DNA of 64,000 bases, from contig JAGTJL010000007.1 in assembly GCA_020746875.1 (NCBI GenBank), positions 1,240,001-1,304,000 of the forward strand, read 5' to 3'. Positions 22,177 through 33,766 of this stretch are shown here, in pieces. The notes beneath the pieces are model-generated. The model saw nothing but the letters and a program-made list of their open reading frames with translations. It was not told the DNA's origin and ran no database searches. Origin of the DNA: Rhexocercosporidium sp. MPI-PUGE-AT-0058 (taxonomy: Eukaryota; Ascomycota; Leotiomycetes; Helotiales). The translations under genes were made by a program, and so were the position numbers. Each line of letters opens with the position of its first letter. Position 1 is the first letter of the stretch.

Positions 22177-25100
22177 TCTTTGCTGTGCTGTGCTGCTCCC
22201 TTCCTTTGAGATCGTCCTATTGGGTTCGTTCTCGTATGATTCCGTTGTGTGGAATGGATGGATGGACTGGCGGCGATTGAGCTGGCTGCAGTATGTAGCT
22301 AGATAGATGACACAGCTGATTGTTTTATGCCGTCGTCAATAAACCTCAAGTGTCTCCTATGATGTCGTCTGATGTCGACGTCGAGGTGGTTCGTGGAAGC
22401 TCAAGTCAAGCTCGGAGCTCGAAAATAAAATCGTCCCATCACCTCACCAATCCTCGGCTCGGAATTTCAAAGCCAGCCAGCCCGCCAAGCCCAGCCTCGC
22501 TTACCAAATCTTGGAGGCATGTTAGTCACATGATCGTTATGATTCTTTTAGATCTCGACGTCTCTTCCTTTCCTTGTTTTCGACTTTCTTCACGAATGCT
22601 AACTTTCTTAGAAGCTTTGGGGAAGGGATCCCTACCTTATAACCCTTTCTCAATCCTCGTCCTTTAGACTTTTCGTTTGTGTGGACAGCACATACATGAA
22701 TGAACAACACATCTTGATCCACTTCGCTCTTCACTGTCACTTCACTTCACCAGCCACATCTCCACTCCTCTCCCATACCTCAAACTCCACCAAGAAAACC
22801 CCCAGCCAACTTTCCCACTTCTCAAAATTTCCGATCTCGATCTCATCTCAAACTCAAAATCTGACGAAAGCAAAAAAGACCCATATGATCGTCATAGCAC
22901 ATATGAGAAACATACTTACCGCACATGCTATCCACAAGGTCGCATAACCATACATAATAATGGAGTTACCGTACCAGAGACATGATTCGGTCCCCTCATC
23001 CTTATCTTAACTATCCTATCTTCACCTCCACTTAAACTCCACAACATCTACACATGGGGAACAGTTCATACTCCTATCGAGGGTGAATACATCACCGTAT
23101 CCACTACTCACTCTGCTACTTGCTTACTGAACAAAGACAAGATGAGGAAAGCGAAGCTAGACATGAATGCGAGAAGTCTATCCAAATCTACTGTACCCAC
23201 TGATCCGGCACATCCAGACCCAGGCTCCGAAGCAGACCCAGACCAGATCCACTACAATTCAGCCTCACGATCCCCTCACCGCTCCACTAGATCATACCGG
23301 CACCCGCCAAAGCCGACCCGCAAATCTCATCGCTCACATCACATCGTATCCCAATCTGCAAGGCTTATACAGTGGAGCAGAGCACTTCCCAATAAACCCC
23401 ACCTCACTCACTTCCCACTTCCTCTACTTTACCTACTAGCCTAGCAGCCGACCTAAAAAAGACCGCAATCGCAAACCCATGACTTACCTAGGTACTCACC
23501 TGCATATTCAACAGCCTCATAATCCAGCCAGCCATACACGCCAACTAACTAATAGCAGTTACACAAGCGCCTACCCTACGCCTCGAAATCCAGCGTCCAA
23601 TCTAATTAGCACCTACTCTAACCTACTCCAACCCAACTCTCCTCGCCTAACCTCACGCCTTCAAAGATAGCAAGCCCAAAAAGCAAACAAAACACACTAC
23701 CAAGCAAGCAAGCACTACCCAGCCGTAATAGTGAGTAACCCCCACAACACTAACACAACACTACTACAACGAAAACAAACCAACAGCGATAAGTCACGAA
23801 CTAGCGGGGTCATGATATAACATGACACGACATGACATCACCCAGATCACATCACATCAAGTTACCCGCGCTCCCCTCACTTCTCTCATCCCAAGTCACA
23901 AGGCAGGCCACTCTCTGTCTCTCTCTCTCCAAAAGGCAAGTAAGCAGTTCCTCTTACCCTCCCAAATCCTTCCCCTCCAAGTACGAAATCCCCGGGTCCG
24001 AATCCAATCACGTTCCTCTCCTCTCCTCCAGTAGTAGTAAAACATACAATAATTAGCGAACCAACCACACCCACACCCACACCCACCCTCACCCCACGAA
24101 ACCCCCAAGAAAAACCTCCCTCTAGAGAAAATCAAGGCAGTAAGTGGCAGTCAGTGGCGGTGTAAACCCCCCCCAATGTACCTAGTACAATCTACCTCTC
24201 AACTCACACCCGCGTATCCAGCGCCAGCGCCCGCGCCATGATTCATGGTCTCCGGGACTTGGAAGTTGTTGGAAGATGGGAGATTGGTTGATTGATCGTC
24301 GGTGGTCATCTGAACATTCTCATACTGTACTGTACAACACAAGCTCCAAGCTAGCGATGATAATCAGCTCACTTGGTTCAAGGATAGAAACGTTACGAGT
24401 TTCGCTGTGTACTCTGGTAGGCTTGATAGGCTGCCGCTGTTCCTGTCAGATCATCACTCTCTAACCACACTGCCATAACCTCATAATCACAAGCCGCTTT
24501 CGTTGCGTAAGTCACAGTCACAACAGTCAGAGTCAGTCACAGTGAATTGATTCACCAACGGCCAAAAAACCCCATCAAGATCATCAATCAACTGTGTCTC
24601 ATTCAAAACTAGTTAATCCGGATATGGATCCGCACCCCCCATCCCCATCCCACAAACTACCAGCGCAAGCAGGGCGGACAGGCAAAGAAGCAAGCAAGCC
24701 AAGCAGAATAGCCAGTCGGAGAAAATTCAGATAAAGGGCTTTCGCAAAAAAACACCTCCTCGAAAAAGACTCCAATGATGTTCGATTTCCTCTCACTTCC
24801 CTCCTATCCCACAAACTTCCGCGTCCGTAATCGTATCAGGTGTTGTTTGGTTTGTTCCGGCCCTATATCCCCATTCCGATCCAGTTCGCTGTCTATTCCC
24901 ACCCCGTTTGCCCACCATCCGGCCGATTCTCCCATTTTCTCGCATGTACCCATGGGATTTTTCATCTCGACCCTCCTTCCCCATCCTGCCAATTCAGGAT
25001 CCCGCGCAAAAAATAACAACTTTTTTTCCCAAATCCAAAAATAAACCAAAGCGTCGCAATCTCGATTTCGCAAAGTCGAAAGGCAACAGGAAGAAGCCTC

Positions 25101-25565
25101 GTAACCTCCTCCCCTAACCTGGAAGGGCTCGATCCGTAAAATATTAAAAACCCAGTCTATGTACGAAGGAGGTGAGAAGCCGTAGGCTGACGAATCCAGC
25201 CGGATAAAGGAACATGCAGAAACGCTCAAAAGTACAAGAAAGAATAGAAACTCCGAGCAAAGCAATCATGAATGATGTCCCCGCGCAGAAATGCATTAAT
25301 GACGTTTCCGTAGAGGACGTCGGAGAACCAACGGGTGAGATCCGAATCTTCTCGAGCCAAACTCGCGACTAGGCCCCTTCTTCAATTTTATAATGACCAC
25401 TCTCAGCAAAGAGGTAATCGAAACAACTCCCGTGACCTGATGTCCATCTCACCACTTTGATCGACGTTGCCCGCTCATCGTGCCGAAAATAATCATTCGT
25501 GTCGTCGTTTCAAAAAAAATTCGCCGGGTATCCGAAAGTCGCTTAGAATGCTGAAAACGTCAAAT
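22177..25565. other. 3.4 kb intergenic, low-complexity rich
   Basis: No gene seen. It contains the BOL3 promoter at its left end, and the 3' flank of the PP1-subunit gene at its right end. The middle (about 22700-24200) is C/A- and CT-rich with many CATCA, CCTAC and GCAAGCAAGC runs. Open frames here follow the base composition, not codon preference. An almost pure CCCACA tract at about 24064-24096 is listed separately. Confidence 0.5.
24064..24096. repeat. CCCACA/CACCC tract
   Basis: Tandem CCCACA-type units followed by CCACCCTCACCCC. The complementary strand carries at least four runs of three G separated by two or three bases, so it can form a G-quadruplex. It is not the usual TTAGGG telomere unit. 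Confidence 0.7.
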
Positions 25566-27922
25566 TTAACCCCGAATAGCTGTTGCGGTATGAGCGTCGT
25601 GGAACGGGAAACCAGCATGCAAGTTTTGGTACATCGGAGACGTACCCGAAACGAAGCCCGTCATCGGGGCTGGCGAAGCAGAGCGAGACGCCTGCGTGCT
25701 TGCTTTCTGAGATTGTGGCGCCGACACCCTCTCCATCATCAAGGGCGAGCTCTCCGCAGTAGAATCAGCCGATCCAAGGATGTACGCATCGTCATTGGCG
25801 CCATCATATTGACCAGATCGCATGGTTCCATCCTTCAACTGTGGGGAGGTCTTGGAGGATCCAAACTATAGTAAAATTAGCTTCTGTCCTGTCCGGTCCG
25901 GTGGTGGTCGTTTGTACGTACAAAGCAATATTTGTCCAACAACTCGTTGTAAGACTGGGAAGCCAAAGCAGGCTTTTCGGCACCAGCAGGGCGAGGGGAA
26001 TCCGTTCCAGAGGCAGACGCGTGTACGGGAGCAGGTTTGACCGATGGTGCTGGCTTCTGTACCGATAGATTGTTTGGCATGGTAATAGGTGATGAGGTCT
26101 CATCAGCACCAATGATGAACTTCTTGGGAGCCTGCTTCTTTGCTGTTGGTTTCATGGTCAAGCCAGACTTATCGCCGAGGACGGTGTTGGCGGCTTGAAT
26201 GGCAGCAGAGAGCGAAGCACCAAAGTCATATCGGTTGCCGAAGGCCTGCCCATTAGGCTGTGGTGCACGACGAGTGAGGTTATCAGAGCCCAGGCTAACA
26301 GCAGACTTCACACCTTTTAGACGAACAGAGGTACCTGACTCTCCCAAGTAGTCCTTGACTGGTTGCTTGAAGTCATCAAACTGGTATTTACCATCGAAGC
26401 CATCAGCAAAGTCGTCGAAAGCAATGGGCATGGACTTGGGCCTTGCGCCGGCAGTGGGTGACTTCTTGTTGCTTCTAGGTAAAGAGTTGACTGGTCGTGA
26501 TACGGCACCGGGCATACCCTTCTTTCCATTCTGTGGCTTGGCCTTCTTTCGGAAGTCTACTTGGAAGTTGGTCGAGTCGTTGTTATCCCAATACTCCTGG
26601 CCGTTGACGGTGTATTTCACACAGAAGAACATGGTCTTAGCCTCGAGGTTGGCCTGGTCCGCAAGCTTGATGTTGAAGTTGAAGCGATCATACCCATCAC
26701 GCCTTGGTTGGCGAACATCATGATTATATTCGGCGACGACCTCTGACGTGGTCTTCCAGTAGTCGAGCGTGAACCGTGCCACGACATTCTTTTGGAACCC
26801 CCAATTGGCGACCGCGACACTACCCACCAGCGTCTTATTGTCTGATGACAAAAACACCCTCTCTACTCTGACTGGATGCGAGATGCGGAGAGGTGTCTCG
26901 CTAGGAAAGTTCGATACAATAATCTCCCACTCGAAAGGTGGACTTCTTGCATTGTCGTCATTAAAAGGGAACTCGGTATCACTGTCGTATTGGTCGACGG
27001 GCGATGAACTTGCACTGACGGCCAGAGGTCTATCAACTTGGAGGAAATGTCGAACATGCTCCAGGTGAGAATCAAAGTGGACAGCCTTGGAAAATGTGGG
27101 TGTACCTGGCATACTTGAAGGCCGCCTCCTTGCTGATGAAGGGCGAAGTGCGGGTCTAACTAGCTCACCAGACTTCTTCCTGAGCATCGGAGGCTTTCGT
27201 CGAGATCGATTCTCCTCGTCGTCATCGGTAACCGAGTCTTCATCAGATCCAGTGAGAGGGGTGTCGGGTTGTCTTTGTCTGATGTCCATGAAGAGTGGTT
27301 CGGTGTTCGATCGGTTGTGAGAGATCTTTCGCATGGACTTGATAGCCGCCTCTTCCACGTGGAGAGCCGTTGGCTTATCTTCCGATACTGAGGATGGCAT
27401 GATCAGTGTCAAAGCCTGGTTGGCCTTTCCAATCTCTTCCGCTTTCCTATGCGGTGAACTCTCTCTGTGTTGCTCGATAATTCTGATGGCGGCTTGTAGC
27501 TCTGCTAAATTATCCAATTCGCGACCTCGTGACTCTTTCGTATCCTCGTCATCGCTGGAGTTTTGTGCAGAGTCCGGGGGCGAAATGACTGCACCAGCAG
27601 GTATCTGAGTATCGTCCGTCACGGGAGGGGGTGATTGTCTGATGCTGCCAGAGGCAGTCAAACTGCTTGTATCATTGTTCTCCTTGTCGGCTGTCCCGGG
27701 TGGCGATGGCTCCAGCGAAGGTGCGAATGATGCAGTCTTGACCGAAGTTGTCCGTCGATGTCTGGTGAGGTATGACGTTGATCGTGGTAGTTCGGGTCGA
27801 GGGGACGCGCAAGGCCCTGATGTCTGACCAGCTTGATGCGAGGAGGACGATCGACGACTAAGGGCAGGAGAGTGAGGGGCCGACGCAGCTGGAGAACGCT
27901 GGGAGGGAGGAGTGTAAGGCAT
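25566..27922 (-). CDS. Glycogen-targeting regulatory subunit of protein phosphatase 1 (GAC1/PIG type, CBM21)
   Basis: Exons (minus strand) 27922-25922 and 25865-25566 give 766 residues; the 56-nt intron joins ...LDKYCF to FGSSKTSPQ. The N-terminal ~270 residues are Ser/Pro/Arg-rich. FSKAVHFDSHLEHVRHF at about 277-293 contains the KAVHF form of the RVxF motif that docks PP1, followed by the usual His/Leu segment. A CBM21 carbohydrate-binding domain spans about 330-457 (FEWEIIVSNFP, WGFQKNVVARFTLDYWKT, ending NGQEYWDNNDSTNFQVDF), matching the Gac1/Pig1/Pig2 and mammalian R3/R5 pattern. The protein would bring PP1 to glycogen to activate glycogen synthase in the cytosol. The C-terminal 300 residues are disordered. 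It faces a very long non-coding upstream region. Confidence 0.92.
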
Positions 27923-28848
27923 TCGAACGGTCGATGCCTGGATATGGGGTGGGTTGTGTGTGGTATAAGAGTAAGTATAGCTAGCAGCTCGACAAGTCGG
28001 ATTTGTCGAAGAAGCAGTCTCAATTCCTGCTGGGCATTGGGTACCTCGACGCTCTCTGGTAGAAACGTAAAAGATGCTGCGCTAGTCTGCAAAGGAAGGG
28101 TCAGGTCAGCCTCGCCCTTGGGGTTCTATATGATTGTCGCTCAAAACGAGCAGAAGGGGAAAAAGAGAGTGAGAAGAAATGCGTAGGTAATTGGGTAGGT
28201 GGCGCTCGCAGGTTCGAAGGGGGAGGCTACATTGGAGCGCATGCGGTTTGTTAGACTTACGAGAGGTGGATGGGAGGAGTCTTCAGCGGAGAGCGGAAGA
28301 GAGATGAGGCTCGAGGAAGGTCAAAACACGGCGTATTCCAGCTATCGTGCGTGATACTCTTCGGCGTCGTCGGAGGGGGAGGAGCGATCGGGGTCAGTTC
28401 GAGTCGAGGAGGATATTCGACAGGAAGTCTCGGATCGATAGAGATTGAGATGGGAGGGGGGAAAAGATGGTACCAGGACAAAACCAAGTTATTGTTGGCT
28501 TCTCTACCTGTTCCTTCTGTTTCCGGGCGTTCGTTGTTGGCGGGTGAGAGGGAGGGAGTGAGTGGTATGATGTGCGGCCGGCCTGGGTTTTGCTTTGCGG
28601 GAGGGCGAGGGCGAGAAGAGTCTTTATTGCCCGGGTCCTGCTGCACTGCCGGAGCGAAGAAATGACGTCTTGCTGGATTATGCGAGCGAGCGAGCGAGGA
28701 ACCAATGGGTGGCTTCACTACTATCGAGCTCGTCAATTGCAACTTCGAAGAAGAAATGTGAATCCAACAGCACAACAATGGAAGGAATTAATGGCGGTGA
28801 TGATGATAAAAGGCTGGCTCAGGCCTAGATGTGTGGTGGTGAAGAAGG

Positions 28849-28878
28849 GGAGGAGGAGGAGGAGGAGGAGGAGGAGGA
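28849..28878. repeat. (AGG)n microsatellite
   Basis: Ten or so uninterrupted AGG units, directly upstream of the PP1-subunit gene. Confidence 0.9.
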
Positions 28879-28956
28879 TGGGTGGGAAGTAGCAGAATAA
28901 GGACGCGGGTATGGTTTGACTAGGTGGGAGGGAGTTGAGTGATAGTCGAGGTGGTA

Positions 28957-28979
28957 GGGGAGGGAGGGGAGGGGAGGGG
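28957..28979 (+). repeat. G-run tract with quadruplex potential
   Basis: GGGG-A-GGG-A-GGGG-A-GGGG-A-GGGG on the plus strand: five G-runs with one-base loops, about 1.04 kb upstream of the PP1-subunit start codon. This meets the strict G-quadruplex pattern. Confidence 0.85.
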
Positions 28980-29241
28980 AGCGTAAGATGGGCGGATGGG
29001 GTTAGAGGCAAAAGCGAGTGGAGACAAGTTAAACTTGGTGCGGTTGCAGGGGGGGATGGTGGGTAGGGTGCTTTTACGGAGTAGGATTGGCGTGCAATTG
29101 AATCAAGACCAGTTGAGATTTGGTGAAGCGCGAGATGGATGGGTGAGGGAGGGGTGGAGGTGCAGTACTTCGAAGTAGGTTAGGTGAGGTGAGGGACTGC
29201 ACAGTACTACTTGGTACGAAGTCCATCGTAGATAACGCGCA

Positions 29242-29267
29242 CAGGCAGGCAGGCAGGCAGGCAGGCA
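29242..29267. repeat. (CAGG)n microsatellite
   Basis: Six CAGG units in a row. Confidence 0.9.
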
Positions 29268-29495
29268 AATTCTGCAAAGCAGCATCCAAAAGCCATGGAT
29301 GGCGTGAACCGGGGGGCAGACATAACATTTGCATGGGCAGTAAGTCAGTATGTAGCCACAGCAGGGGTGGCTTGGTGGTGGTACGAGGCCGCCCGTTGGA
29401 TCCTTGATTGATCTGCCACTTCAACCTTTTTTTGGTGGGTGGGGCAGAGCTGTGCAGAGGTGGGCCATCGTCCTTGGTCCGGACTCAACAATGGA

Positions 29496-29531
29496 ACTGA
29501 CTGACTGACTGACTGACTGACTGACTGACTG
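29496..29531. repeat. (ACTG)9 microsatellite
   Basis: Nine perfect ACTG units, 36 bp. Confidence 0.95.
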
Positions 29532-29608
29532 GACCTGGACTGCATCGTAGAACTACTTCTACTACTCCGTACTACCAGTAGAACTAGACCTAGACCGCAG
29601 GGACCGCT

Positions 29609-29690
29609 CTCATCCATCCTCATCCTTATCCGCGTCCTCCATCCTCCATCCTCCATCCTTCCCCCATCCCTCCTCCCCCCCTACCCCACC
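29609..29690. repeat. (CATCCTC)-type and C-run tract
   Basis: Imperfect CATCCTC units run into several runs of four to seven C (29660-29690). The minus strand is G-run rich. Confidence 0.75.
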
Positions 29691-32600
29691 GCACCGTACC
29701 ATCAACTTCAACTCCAACGCCAAAACTAAAAACCTCAAACTAAAACCCCAAACCTTTCAAATCTTGCCTTCAACTTGTCTGTTTTCAACCTAAATCTGGA
29801 GATCTGGTTGACGCCCCAGCTGCGCCAACTCTACGTGCGGGTATCTTGACTCCGTGTTCTAGGTTTGTTTATATATTATCTGTATTACAGCAAGTACCCT
29901 CTTGCAGCCTGCTCTCTTCCAAGCCCTCCTTGCCCTGCCCTGGACTGAGGTTCTGTATCCGGCTTCGACGGGTCAGAAATCAGTCAAGGACACGGCACCG
30001 TGCCGCAAGCAGGGCATGGCGGGCGGCAGCGAAAACAGAGGAGAGGATGCCGAGTCCGAATTCCAGCCCAAACAGATATTGCAGATTGGTAATATGGCAC
30101 ATCCATTCACGCCGCTTTTGATGATGAGCTGCTCTGAGGCACGTCAATTCGCACGAACGACCAGCCCTCCTCCCTCTCCTCAATCCGCTTTATCTCACTC
30201 AAATTCTATCATCGAGTCCGCGTCCATCCATCCAACCATCTCTCGAATTGGCTGGGGGGATGGACGATATGTGACTAGACTAGAGGCTCTCAATCCCAGC
30301 AATTCCAAGGTTTGGTGAGAACCAGGATGTTGGTCCGTCTGCAAGCGGTGATTCGCTTCGCGCACAGAGTGGAGGGCAAGAACTGGGAAAAGTTGGCGTC
30401 GCCAGGTTTGATGCCAAGGCAAGCCACAGCGCGCTAAGGCTCATCGGCCATGCAACCAGCAGAGGCAGGAAGCAGGGATCAGGGATCAGGGATACCGACC
30501 CCTGCTTGCCTCTGTCTGTGCCAGAGTGGGGAAGAAACTTAGAGGGCTTGGCTTTTGTTTGAGCGAACGGGCCAAGCCATGGCTGGTGGTTATCATGGAA
30601 AACTCGGCATCCCTCCACACTCACACTCACACTCATACTCATCGCTGCACCTCATACATACTATAGTACAGCAAGAAAGTGACTGACTGCAGCCAGCCAA
30701 GCATGGGAGCGCTTCACATATTCTGGTTGAGCTGCCCTCACTGGATGCCGCCGGATGCGGACCATATGAATCTTAATATCCACATCCCACAACAAAATGC
30801 AAGATGGATGATGCAAGGCGAGGCAAGTCAAGGATAAGAGGTGATTGATAACCGAAGGTAATGATTCCAGAGCAGTCAATCAGTCAGTCAATCACCACAG
30901 TCATGCACTCCACTCACTGCACTGCACCTCGACTATGCATATCCACGGCTTCACCTACAGGACAGGACAGTACGTACGACGGTACTTCCCCAGGAAGTAT
31001 TCTCTCATACACACTCTCTCTCTCTCACTTTCCCTCTCTGGCTGGCTACCGGCATTTCTGAACATTGAAGAGCAGCAAGCCACCCCCAGATAATACGAGG
31101 AGCTATGATCGAAGGCTGCAGTGAAGCTGAGCAAGACGCTCCAATCGTGCACAGTTAGGGAGGATCGATACACAGACCCATTCTAGAAACTCTTCATTAT
31201 CCTCCTACTTGTTCCAATGGCTTGCCCCGTATGGGCCCGTATGGGCCTTTTGATCGTCAATCAACAAGTGTTGAGGCTTCCTTATCACCGTTTGTATCTC
31301 GTACCACGAAAACGGCGTCTGGGTACAAACCACAATACTTCATTCATATCTCCACCTCAGAATCCCTTCTCTAGACAAGCAGTGGTACCAGTCATCCATC
31401 CATCAACCGTGTAACTACAACAGTGGGCATTGTCTTCTCGTCCTGTCTCACAGAAGAACATAGATTCTCTTGAGTACCACAGCATCGGGCATAATCCGCC
31501 GAACGGATAAGCTCAAACTGCCAACTATCCTGTGTCACGATAGAAAGATTACAAAACTAATAGCGTCCAGCTTTCCGACTTTTGATACTGTAACCCCCTC
31601 CCAATCTTCCCTATCAAACTTTCCCCCTCCAAGCTCCCGGTCATCCCACGGAGATGTCCACGAAGCTAGGACATCAACTCACATCAACATCAACAGCCCA
31701 GACATCGTAAAAGGAGGATCACCACAGCTGCTTCGGTATATTCGGATCTCCCCACCAAACAGACCCCATGAATCCAACTCATCTAATCCCTCTCATCCTC
31801 CGCTCAATGCTCTATTGGTCCAACCGAAGAATGCTCACCAGAGGGAGAGAAGGTGTGCGTGTCCAGCCGCCTATCACATACCATGTTTCCCCTCTATCTG
31901 CAGACGACTGCATATCCAGTAAGTCAGGCATCGGAGGTAACCAAAAGTCAATATCAGACAGGTATATAAAATTTACCAATAGGAAGGCATGCAGTCACGC
32001 CATCGCTTGCGTATTCGCGCCACAGCCCATTTGATTCACCGGCGTGAGAGGTACGCACAATACCAGATATCGGTTTGGTCTTGGATGTGGGCAGACAAGC
32101 AGGCGTTGAAATGGGATGATATGGTAGATCTCCCCCTCCTTATCTTACAGCACAATTAAATCCATACATAGATTGGTGGTGGTGTGGAAGGACAACTTCA
32201 GATCCAGCTATTGAAGGCACGATAGATAAGAGATGGTGGCCGTGGCGGCTATGGAAAGAAATATACATACCGTACCGTTACGTACAGATACCGTCTATTA
32301 CGGAATTTTACCAGGCATCAGCTCGCCGTCGGCGCTGAAATGAATTGACATCCCGTCCCGAAATCCTCTGTCCTATGCCTTGCCAACATTCCGATTTACA
32401 TTCTCGCGATACATCCATACCATGTTATACCACGCCCGTCAAAACAACCTCATGGTCACTATGCCGGGGGGGCCGTCCTTAGAGTACGGTAGATGAGGAT
32501 TCCATCGTCATCGTCGTCGTTGTAGTTTCTTAAACAGGTCCATCCTTGAAGCTCTAACCGAGAAGTCCGCAGTATTCCACTCCAACATCAAACGCCTACC

Positions 32601-33288
32601 TCACACCCAACCAAAACACCAGAATCGCATCGTGGACCTCCCCTCACTATTCAGTCCAATCACTCCACCTCCCAAGACCAAACCAAAACCAAACCAAGAA
32701 GCTTGGACGTACCAAGCCCTCCAAAAGTGGGCAGAACATGGGAATGGGGGTGCCAAGAACAGGTCAATCATCCTGGGGCACCATTATTTCACGCCTACCT
32801 AGTCAAACCTACCCCCCACTCTCGAGAAGGAACATCGTGAAGCTGCGCATGAGACCGGAATCACGATGGTACTTTCGCATCCGCGCAAAAATAAATCGAT
32901 CGTCCATGTCCGTACCTGTACCTGACCTGACCCATCCGCGCGGGCAGGGCAGCGAGCGGGCAAGCGGGTTTTCCGTCGATCAAGCAAGCAAAGCAGAATT
33001 AAAAACCTGGATGCGGATCTTCATCTCGCTCTTCATTTCAATTTCGAAATTCCCCCATCTCAGCCTCCTTGACGTGCGTAAATTTCAAAGTTCCTTGTGG
33101 TGAGATTACGCACCTCAACCTTTTCCAAACAAATCTTACTTTTCTCCTGCCGTTACTGTGTTACTGCAAGAAAGTCAGAGCTCGTCCACTCGCTCACCGC
33201 CGAGTCTGAGTCTGAGCTTCGATGACCTCATATCTTTTAACCTCAATCCTACCAACGTGCCTGCCGCATCACAAAAGAAATGTTTCAA

Positions 33289-33324
33289 CCCCCAAAGCCC
33301 CCAACCCCCAACCCCCAACCCCCC
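33289..33324 (-). repeat. Five C5-C6 runs, minus-strand G-quadruplex motif
   Basis: Five runs of five or six C separated by AAAG or AA. The minus strand therefore reads as G5-6 runs with two- to four-base loops, a very strong quadruplex pattern, and the plus strand could form an i-motif. Confidence 0.85.
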
Positions 33325-33731
33325 GCCAACCAATCCCCCAATCTCCGGTTCCAAGGCAGCGTCGTGACTCGACCTGACAGCGCCTCGTGACATCCTAGAT
33401 GATGCGGCCGGCGCATGGCATGGGTTTTGGGAGGATTGGACGACGCAACGGTATTGGCATACGAAAGTGACACCTCACCAATGATCGGAAACAGATCGCA
33501 GACAAAAATGAGGAGCTTGGATCCTGAGCTTGAGCCTCGATCTCATCTCAAGGCTCGGATTGATTATTCGTAAAATAAAATTTGCATCTTCGCTTAGCTG
33601 GCAGAGAAATTCGGAGCTGGACACGGCACGGCAAGAGCGATAAATCTGGCAATTCATTGACTCGAAATTAAAGCAAATCCCAACAGCTCAACCTTATCTT
33701 CACAGTCAATACCACTAATCCTCTAGACTTA

Positions 33732-33766
33732 ATGTCAATGTCAATGTCAATTTCAATTTCAATGGT
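33732..33766. repeat. (TGTCAA/TTTCAA)n hexamer repeat
   Basis: Six-base units repeated about five times. In one plus-strand frame they would code a Met-Ser/Ile-Ser string at the start of a 91-codon frame, which I do not accept as a gene. Confidence 0.8.

Noticed and set aside
30466..30515. Imperfect 12-bp hairpin in the desert (AGGCA..AGCAGGG with CCCTGCTTGCCT)
   Set aside because: Short, with an insertion in one arm and inside a repeat-rich region; weaker than the 40.3 kb hairpin and expected by chance.
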